64,000 bases of DNA from Lycorma delicatula (taxonomy: Eukaryota > Arthropoda > Insecta > Hemiptera > Fulgoridae): assembly GCF_047948215.1 (NCBI RefSeq), contig NC_134455.1, positions 160,314,575 through 160,378,574 of the forward strand. Reading direction: 5' to 3'. Below are positions 58,901-64,000 of the stretch, in pieces. Both the position numbers and the translations under genes were made by a program. Each line of letters begins with the position of its first letter. Position 1 is the stretch's first letter. The notes beneath the pieces were generated by a model, which saw only the letters and a program-made list of their open reading frames with translations, ran no database searches and had not been told where the DNA came from.

Positions 58901-59192
58901 ATAAAGTGACAAATGAAGAGGTGTTACAGCAAGTTGATGAATAAAGAAGCATTTGGAAAAATATAGTTAAAAGAAGAGATAGAATTATAGCCCACATATT
59001 AAGGCATCCTGGAATAATCGCTTTTATATTGGAGGGACAGAAGGGAAAAATTGTGCAGGCAGGCAACATATGGCATATATAAAACAAATTGTTAGGGATG
59101 TAGGATGTAGGAGGTATACAGGAATGAAACATCCAGCACTAGGTAGGGAATCTTGGACAGCATCAAACCAGTCAAATGAGTGAAGACAAAAA
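55971..59192 (+). mobile_element. Near full-length but decayed RTE-type LINE
   Basis: 3.2 kb between 11-bp target-site duplications. It begins with a non-coding region (ctccctctatgaatcatgaa, 55971-56400), then an endonuclease start (VGISEVQWKEETTFGPEILR, about 56480), and continues through the same protein as the intact copy at 7513-10047. Nucleotide identity to that copy is about 85-90 percent by eye. It ends gtgaagac plus A8. Antisense to Cand1. Confidence 0.92.
56400..59182 (+). pseudogene. RTE LINE endonuclease/reverse transcriptase pseudogene
   Basis: Endonuclease and RT frames are cut by many stops and indels. Open pieces: 56882-57367 (EYRLGKRNERGDRLKKFC, NHNRRIYTWKKPGDTARCQI), 57561-57959, 58163-58402 (RQGCSLSQLLFNLHR) and 58732-58944 (ALYGSETWTIGVPEK). 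Relative to the intact copy, 30 bp that include the catalytic FADD codons are missing near 58445, joining VTVLG directly to DIVILA. The protein was therefore RT-dead even apart from the stops, unless that deletion came last. Confidence 0.9.
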
Positions 59193-59203
59193 AAACTAGA
59201 TAG
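59193..59203. repeat. Target-site duplication, right copy, of long RTE LINE
   Basis: aaactagatag; its right end is 7 bp from the G of the Cand1 exon 2 donor (59210). Confidence 0.8.
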
Positions 59204-59210
59204 TACTTAC

Positions 59211-59365
59211 CTGAAGAAAATCTCCTAAATTACATATTATTTGTCCCATGCATGCAATTGCTCTCTCTTTTACTTCTTGATCAATATCAGCAGCCCGAAG
59301 CCTGACTAGTGTACAATTGTAGAGATCGCCAGTGAAAGGAGCAAAATCAAAATTACTAGGAGAAT
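59211..59365 (-). CDS. Cand1: Cand1 internal exon 2 of 12
   Basis: 155 nt: two bases complete an Asp split across the intron, then SPSNFDFAPFTGDLYNCT and AADIDQEVKERAIACMGQII, ending phase 0 at GDFLQ. Acceptor AG at 59367-59366; donor gtaagt begins at 59210. The intron immediately downstream holds an RTE LINE whose target-site duplication ends only 7 bp from the donor G, so the donor hexamer escaped disruption. Confidence 0.95.
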
Positions 59366-60527
59366 CTAAAATAAAAATAAAAAACAAACTTAAGCCACTA
59401 CTTGCAACCTTCTGTTTAATGTATTATGTATTACTGTACACCACCGTCTAGTCTAGAACATGCTCAAATTTCTCCCACTTCTGTTATTTGATTATACTAC
59501 AAGAATGATACTTTTAAATAACTGTTTCTAATAGGAATATTTACTATTAGACACCATTTTTAATATAAATAGACAACATCAGTTGTTAAACAATTTGTAA
59601 ATCATTTGTAAACATTTTTTTAATTAAAAACGAATGTGGTCTTATTATTAATCATATGAATCATTGTTTACATTTACTGAATCATGTGAATGTTGTAAGT
59701 GTTTCCTTAAAGTTTTCTTGATAACTAAAGGAATTCAAAAGAGAATGTGTCACTGATAGTGAATAGTTACATATTACAACAAAAAGATTTTCATTTGGTC
59801 AACAAAACAGTAATACAAGGTGCTACCCAAAGTTTTCCAAAGTAAAACACTAAGTATTCATATCATATTTTAATACATAATTTATGAAAAGAGTTTCTAC
59901 AAATTTTTGTTGTTTTTTTTTCCAGATGATTGATGCCTCTTCAGTGAAGAATATATGTAATAGTTATCTTTTAGTAATTTTTCTGCTCAAATAAAATTTT
60001 TCACGTTTTTCCTGACATTTTACAAATTTCAATAGATTTTCCTAACTTACGGTGATTTTTGAAAACCTTCCCTGACTTACAAGGCCTGGGGGGAATCCTG
60101 ACTTTGCCTAAACAAACCCTATTCTTGGTATTAGCATTTGCATTTCTGTGGCTGTTTTATGAAGTTTAAAACAGAAATTAATATAGATATATACTATTCT
60201 CCATGATGGTTCATTGCAAAATCATAATCATAAGCGAAAATGATGGGAAACTATCTGACAATAAACACATTCGTTTAGTTACTAACTAATGACAGATGAA
60301 TCATATTGCTAGTAGGGGCATTTGGTTGTAGTAGCATTTACTCGCACATGTAATACAAATTTTGGGAATTTCTAGATAGCACTTTGTATAATGCTGATAC
60401 TATTTAAATCAAAAAGAATTACAAGAAATGGTAGTTTGTTATGTTACAATTCTAATGCAACAATTGTTTTTAAACATTATTTAAAAACTTTCTGATATTG
60501 CTGGTAGGGCAAATTAAAAATAGATAA
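59366..60527. other. Cand1 intron sequence, nothing firmly recognised
   Basis: 60000-60110 holds degenerate repeats of a ttttcctgac/ttttccctgactta motif that looks repeat-derived. Otherwise nothing. Confidence 0.4.
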
Positions 60528-60530
60528 TAA

Positions 60531-60680
60531 GAGGTGTGATTAGAAAGTTTGAAGACAGGTGCTGCCACTACTCAACAGGAGGGGTAGATTTGCCCACAGG
60601 ACTGGAAGGGTAAGCATGCTTTATCAGTCCTGAAAAGAACTACTCAGGACTCTTAGAACAAGTAACTGACAAATATTCCA
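60531..60680 (+). mobile_element. Solo mariner 5' end fragment
   Basis: gaggtgtgattagaaagttt followed by actcaacaggaggggtagat and ttgcccacagg matches the terminal ~90 bp of the mariner ending at 43978. The transposase is gone. Confidence 0.6.
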
Positions 60681-61075
60681 ATTTTCAAGTGGCAGATGCA
60701 TTTTATGCAACACCACAAAACACCAAAGTCCAGCAAACAGACGCACACACAGATAACTGCACAAGTGATTCTTTCACTCTGAGAACCCAACTATGTAATG
60801 AACGTCATTACTTTCACAGTAAAGTAATTCCAACTAGTCTGTTGAATTGAATATTTTACATGTACTGCTGTCAACAGAAAAACTTAGACATATAAGCAGC
60901 AAATTCAGCTCTCTTTCTGTAGTAAAATAAAACATTGCAAACACTTGAGCCTCTACTCCCCGTAAGTGAAAACTTTGATGAAATTTACTTTTAATATTAT
61001 CATATAACATAACATAATATTATCATAATACATGAAATACAGAAATTGCAGTTACTATGAATTAAAAGTACAAAC
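60681..61075. other. Cand1 intron sequence, nothing recognised
   Basis: Ends at the donor of exon 1; no element seen. Confidence 0.4.
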
Positions 61076-61281
61076 CAAGAGGTCGAATAACTTTGACTAA
61101 TTGTTGTAAAACAAGTAAAGCTTCAGCAGTTATTTTATAAAAACTGTCACCAACTGCTGATATAACTGGTGGCACTAACACAGACATATGTGGATGAAAC
61201 ACTTCTGGAGAATGAGACAGCAATAAGCAGTGAACAAATGACAAAGTATCTATCTTCATTGTACTGCTGGAATTTTTGTCC
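61076..61281 (-). CDS. Cand1: Cand1 internal exon 1 of 12
   Basis: Most 5' exon visible, 206 nt. AG acceptor at 61283-61282 after a T-rich tract; donor GT at 61075-61074. One leading base completes the previous codon, then the frame reads DKNSSSTMKIDTLSF, HSPEVFHPHMSVLVPP and DSFYKITAEALLVLQQLVK, ending in phase 1 after VIRPL. This is the central HEAT region, about residues 490-555 of the vertebrate protein. No upstream Cand1 exon was found between 61282 and 64000. Confidence 0.93.
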
Positions 61282-61765
61282 CTAAAAATGAAAAAAAAAA
61301 AAATAAATAAATAAAAATAATAATAACATAAATACAGAGCATTAATGTACATAATACACAAGAATTATTCCAAAATTGTCTTCCAATTAACCACTGAAAA
61401 TAAATTATTACTTGAACTATACACTGTAAACTGGCCATAGCGACCTGGCCTATGCACAACAGCCATCAACAACATAAACACCCTTGTTACGTACTTTTCT
61501 TATTCAATCCATTCAGTTAATAAAACAAAATTTATAAAACATAGGACTTGCCATTGCCCCTTCAGTCAATTATAAAGTGCAAGATCTAATTCATTTTTTA
61601 TCTGAAATAAAGGATGCAGAGTACCTCAAACCATCTCTGATTAAATCATATTTATGGTTAATGTTTTTCACAAATAGATGAATGAGTATGGGTATATACT
61701 TGTCCACCTATGCAACTATAAAATATTCAGACAGACTCTTAACCAAATGCGACTGCATTCAATAT
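61282..61765. other. Cand1 intron sequence, nothing recognised
   Basis: No Cand1 exon preceding exon 1 is visible here. Confidence 0.45.
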
Positions 61766-61900
61766 AACAGGGTGGTTCAGAAAGTAACCTCCATTTGAGT
61801 ATAAATAAAAAATCTGATGTGGACATCACATGACTTCCTTGTCTATAAATACACCACATACAAGTCTATTTCAGTAATAATAATAATGCAGACCACAAGA
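61766..61900 (+). repeat. Fragment of the Helitron-like repeat next to a transposon-like terminus
   Basis: cagggtggttcagaaagtaa resembles a DNA-transposon end. At 61808 tctgatgtggacatcacatg matches the 5' end of the element at 27626 with two differences in 20. Confidence 0.6.
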
Positions 61901-62583
61901 AATGTTGATCGCAATAACATAATTTAGACTTAGTTCCCAATCTATGGACTCCAGTCTGGTCTATCAGGAAGAAGAAGACATATCTCTTACTCCCACAGCT
62001 CCATCGCAGAGTTCCGCATGACATTTACTTCATCATATAAAAACTAACACCATCAAATGATGGTGCTACACCTCTCGGTTGTATGGACAACCATGCCCTC
62101 AGCAGTGCAGTCATTATCCTGCAGATAGCAATAGTGTTACCTCATTCATAAACCCCCCTCATCGAGACGGCGCTACACATCATGGCTGCATGGATTACCA
62201 TACCCTAAGCAGTGTAGTCACCGTCCTGCCAACAACTATTCTGCTACTTTACTTCCAACATACTTCAAAATAAGTGAGGTTCGATGCCAATATGCCTACC
62301 TCTGCCCAATCAACTGTCCAGGTGATACCCTAGCCACCAGGGGTACTACTCTACTCAGACCCCCTCAGCTGACCTGCTCAGTGCAATATACTTTGGGAAG
62401 CCAGCCACTGATAACCATTCTCTGCAAATCTTCCAGTTGACCTGTAGATCCAGAAAGGAATTTATTCTTTCAAGTTCCCTAACAATTCTGGTACATTCAG
62501 CCTCATACCAGGGACAAATATAGAGGACATGGTCGGCAATATCACCTACTCTACAGTCCAAGCAGAGGCCTGAATCAACCAAA
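61900..62583 (-). mobile_element. R1/I-like LINE C-terminus and 3' UTR, copy 1
   Basis: The minus-strand open part 62582-62355 reads DSGLCLDCRVGDIADHVLYI then CPWYEAECTRI, the C-terminal CxxC...H....C zinc-like block of R1/I-group LINE proteins, ending AEGV and stop. The 3' UTR below 62355 holds a diverged tandem repeat (62056-62270). The upstream part is cut at 62583, where the A-tail of copy 2 begins. Confidence 0.78.
62056..62270. repeat. Diverged tandem repeat, ~108-bp period, in LINE 3' UTR
   Basis: Unit 1 from gatggtgctacacctctcgg, unit 2 from gacggcgctacacatcatgg. Both contain a ccctcagcagtg/ccctaagcagtg and gtcattatcctg/gtcaccgtcctg pair. Confidence 0.75.
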
Positions 62584-63356
62584 CCAAATTTTTTTTTTTA
62601 GAGGTGGAGGAACCCCATTTACGGGTGCCTAAGCAGTGTTAGGCTTCCTAAGAGGTTCTGCAGAATGTTATTAAGTGCATATGTATACCTGCACACTACC
62701 GACAAAACCTCCACACCTGGCAACCCTCCCCCCTGGAACCGCTAGTAGAACATTACTTCAGGGGGGTTAACGCCCCTACACACACAATTGGCCACCACAA
62801 GGGAACATTAAAGCCACATCATCATGCACATCACAAAAGGATATTAAACACAATTCCAACCAAGCACAAACACTCCCACAGGCACATGAGACCTCCTCAA
62901 ACCCAGACACACACACACACAGGTACAGACCCCCACCAATGCACAGACATAGACATCACAAGAACTCAAGTGGAGAGAAACACAAAGGACTAAAGGCATT
63001 CTCGAAAGAGGTACCCCATCAACTACACATGCACTCGCACATGCCTAGCAAAATATGCACTCGACTCACATAATTAGTCATTGTTTCACTGATGAGAGCA
63101 ACACACTCAGACACCGGGAATGGAGAGTCCACAGCCTAAATGTGCTAAGGCGACCCTTGCACGCTCGCAGGAGCCCAGTACTCAGCCGCAGACCTGTCCT
63201 TTCTGGTATCCCCATCTTCTTCTCTGCTGGAACTCCTCCCATAGATGAAGCTTATCTTCCTAGCATATCAATTCACCACCGTCCACTCTTCCTTTCTGCT
63301 CATTAATATTCGCTGAGTGTCTTCCTGCTGAAACATATTTCCATAGCCCATGGTAT

Positions 63357-63560
63357 CTACTTACTCCTTTCGCTCTTCCCTGAAACGTTGACATCTGTAG
63401 TAGACGTGCAGGGGCTCTCCACACTCCAGACAGAGGTTGGTGTGGTATAGACCGAATCAGAACAGGTATGACTTAAATCTGCCATGGCGTGCCAGAAACT
63501 GAGTGAGGCTGTAACCCAGCTAGCCATGCGATCTCCTATACCAACCCTTGACATCCCCGA
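63357..63560 (-). pseudogene. R1/I-like LINE ORF2 C-terminal fragment
   Basis: TQFLARHGRFKSYLFRFGLY followed by HTNLCLECGEPLHVYYRCQR: end of the RNase H region plus Cys/His cluster. In LINE copy 2. Confidence 0.72.
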
Positions 63561-63618
63561 TGAGCTGGTGCGCCCACCAACCTTTCGTGGACCAGTCTTG
63601 GACACTAGGGTGGAACTT

Positions 63619-63660
63619 CGTGGAACTTGGACACTAGGGTCCAAGTTCCTGATGCTCCAC
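63619..63660. repeat. Short inverted and direct repeat at LINE junction
   Basis: ggaacttgga-cactaggg-tccaagttcc is a 10-bp inverted repeat with an 8-bp spacer. ttggacactagggt also occurs directly repeated about 27 bp to the left, at 63598. Confidence 0.8.
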
Positions 63661-63996
63661 CCAATAAATGCAGGCAGGCAATCCCCTCCTAGTCCACCAC
63701 CAGATTGTCGTTAAGGACCACCTGGTGGTCGCTGCCTGTGAGCCCCTCCCACACCCAACCAAACCAAACCTAGTAAAACTTGCCCTAAAGGCACCATGTC
63801 CTGACAGAAATTGTGTAATTTTCCGATTGGGGTAGACCCACCTAATCACTCGCAAACCTGTCACATCCGGGAATATATCATATATCGTTCCACCTAGCTT
63901 GCCAAGATTCAAAACTTTAGTCTTTAATCTCATGCATATGCCCTGAAGTAAGGCCTTCCTTCTTGGAAAAAAATGCTTGCAGCACACAACTGACAA
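63640..63996 (-). pseudogene. R1/I-like LINE ORF2 C-terminal fragment, second occurrence
   Basis: RVIRWVYPNRKITQFLSGHG then AFRASFTRFGLVGCG: the same segment as at 63357-63560 but a different copy. It extends toward the right edge. Confidence 0.72.
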
Positions 63997-64000
63997 CGAA

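Larger units (their letters stand above)
4809..61281 (-). other. Cand1: Cand1 gene body, internal part (12 exons; both ends outside window)
   Basis: Cullin-associated NEDD8-dissociated protein 1 is a HEAT-repeat solenoid that wraps unneddylated cullin-RBX1 and exchanges substrate-receptor modules of cullin-RING ubiquitin ligases (known of the family). Twelve minus-strand exons with AG/GT borders join in compatible phase into 747 codons. They match, in order, family stretches such as [130 protein letters not shown] and [20 protein letters not shown]. The N-terminal ~490 codons should lie right of 64000 and the last ~40 codons left of 1; I found neither inside. Introns are 0.9-11 kb and loaded with transposons. 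Expression control is not visible because the promoter is outside. Confidence 0.95.
62590..64000 (-). mobile_element. R1/I-like LINE 3' ends, copies 2 and 3, GC-rich
   Basis: A T run at 62590-62599 (poly-A on the minus strand), then a conserved-looking 3' end (ctgcagaacctcttaggaag, ggggttcctccacctct). A C/A-rich 3' UTR fills 62600-63340. Protein remnants: LTQFLARHGRFKSYLFRFGL, YHTNLCLECGEPLHVYYRCQ (63510-63380) and, upstream, ITQFLSGHGAFRASFTRFGL (about 63820-63760). This is the same RNase H-end segment twice, so two copies or an internal duplication are present. All broken by stops. The element runs off the right edge. Confidence 0.75.

Noticed and set aside
58512..59132. 206-codon minus-strand open frame
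   Set aside because: Exact antisense of the decayed RTE LINE reverse transcriptase; composition (Phe/Leu/Ser-rich) is that of a shadow frame.
62079..62273. 64-codon plus-strand open frame with CPQQC motif
   Set aside because: Falls in the tandem repeat of a LINE 3' UTR; the apparent motif comes from the repeat unit.
63055..63306. Arg-rich 83-codon open frame
   Set aside because: Lies in the C/A-rich LINE 3' UTR antisense; no start context or similarity.
1..64000. CRISPR arrays, operons, ribosomal RNA genes
   Set aside because: None visible; the intron-exon gene structure and repeat content are eukaryotic.
61282..64000. More upstream Cand1 exons
   Set aside because: Searched for the VPxIVxALHxQM and RQCCFxML-type blocks expected next; none on either strand.

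Overview
The window is a piece of an AT-rich animal genome, almost certainly an insect and plausibly a hemipteran. That rests on the abundance of RTE and Jockey LINEs, mariner, piggyBac and Helitron-like repeats, and on recognising the host gene. No prokaryotic or viral gene organisation is present. One host gene spans nearly the whole window on the minus strand. It is Cand1 (cullin-associated NEDD8-dissociated protein 1). Twelve consecutive internal coding exons run from 61281 down to 4809, with AG/GT borders and compatible phases throughout. Joined, they give 747 uninterrupted codons, roughly the C-terminal 60 percent of the 1.23-1.25 kaa HEAT-repeat protein. The first ~490 codons lie beyond 64000 and the last ~40 codons lie left of position 1.

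Everything else is intron, or flank not separable from intron, and much of it is transposable elements. Region by region: 1-4330, RTE-type LINE pieces around a decayed Jockey-type LINE, then a 234-bp tandem duplication. 6.0-7.1 kb, mariner remnant. 7.4-10.1 kb, a young 5'-truncated RTE LINE with an intact 844-codon frame. 13.4-14.7 kb, a complete but dead mariner with precise TA ends. 14.7-20.1 kb, Helitron-like, IS630-like and mariner remnants. 23.6-27.4 kb, a transposon with terminal inverted repeats of about 750 bp around an unusual degenerate transposase-like gene. 27.6-29.4 kb, a Helitron-like element carrying a nested mariner. 29.8-30.2 kb, hAT fragment. 31.8-34.0 kb, a foldback element interrupted by a mariner. 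34.3-36.3 kb, a dead piggyBac with TTAA ends. 38.1-39.1 kb, a long-TIR element with half a transposase. 41.0-42.8 kb, a second large foldback. 42.9-46.9 kb, mariner remnant and a piggyBac-like element. 48-54.5 kb, mini-MITE, RTE fragment, two mariner/IS630 elements and a SINE. 55.3-59.2 kb, mariner remnant and a near full-length decayed RTE LINE. 61.8-64.0 kb, a relatively GC-rich pile of R1/I-like LINE 3' ends.

The main points of interest are the very long inverted-repeat transposons (especially 23.6-27.4 kb), nested insertions that give relative ages, and two insertions that stop 8 and about 35 bp from Cand1 splice donors without touching them. All work was by eye; family names rest on remembered motif patterns, and repeat borders without a target-site duplication are approximate.
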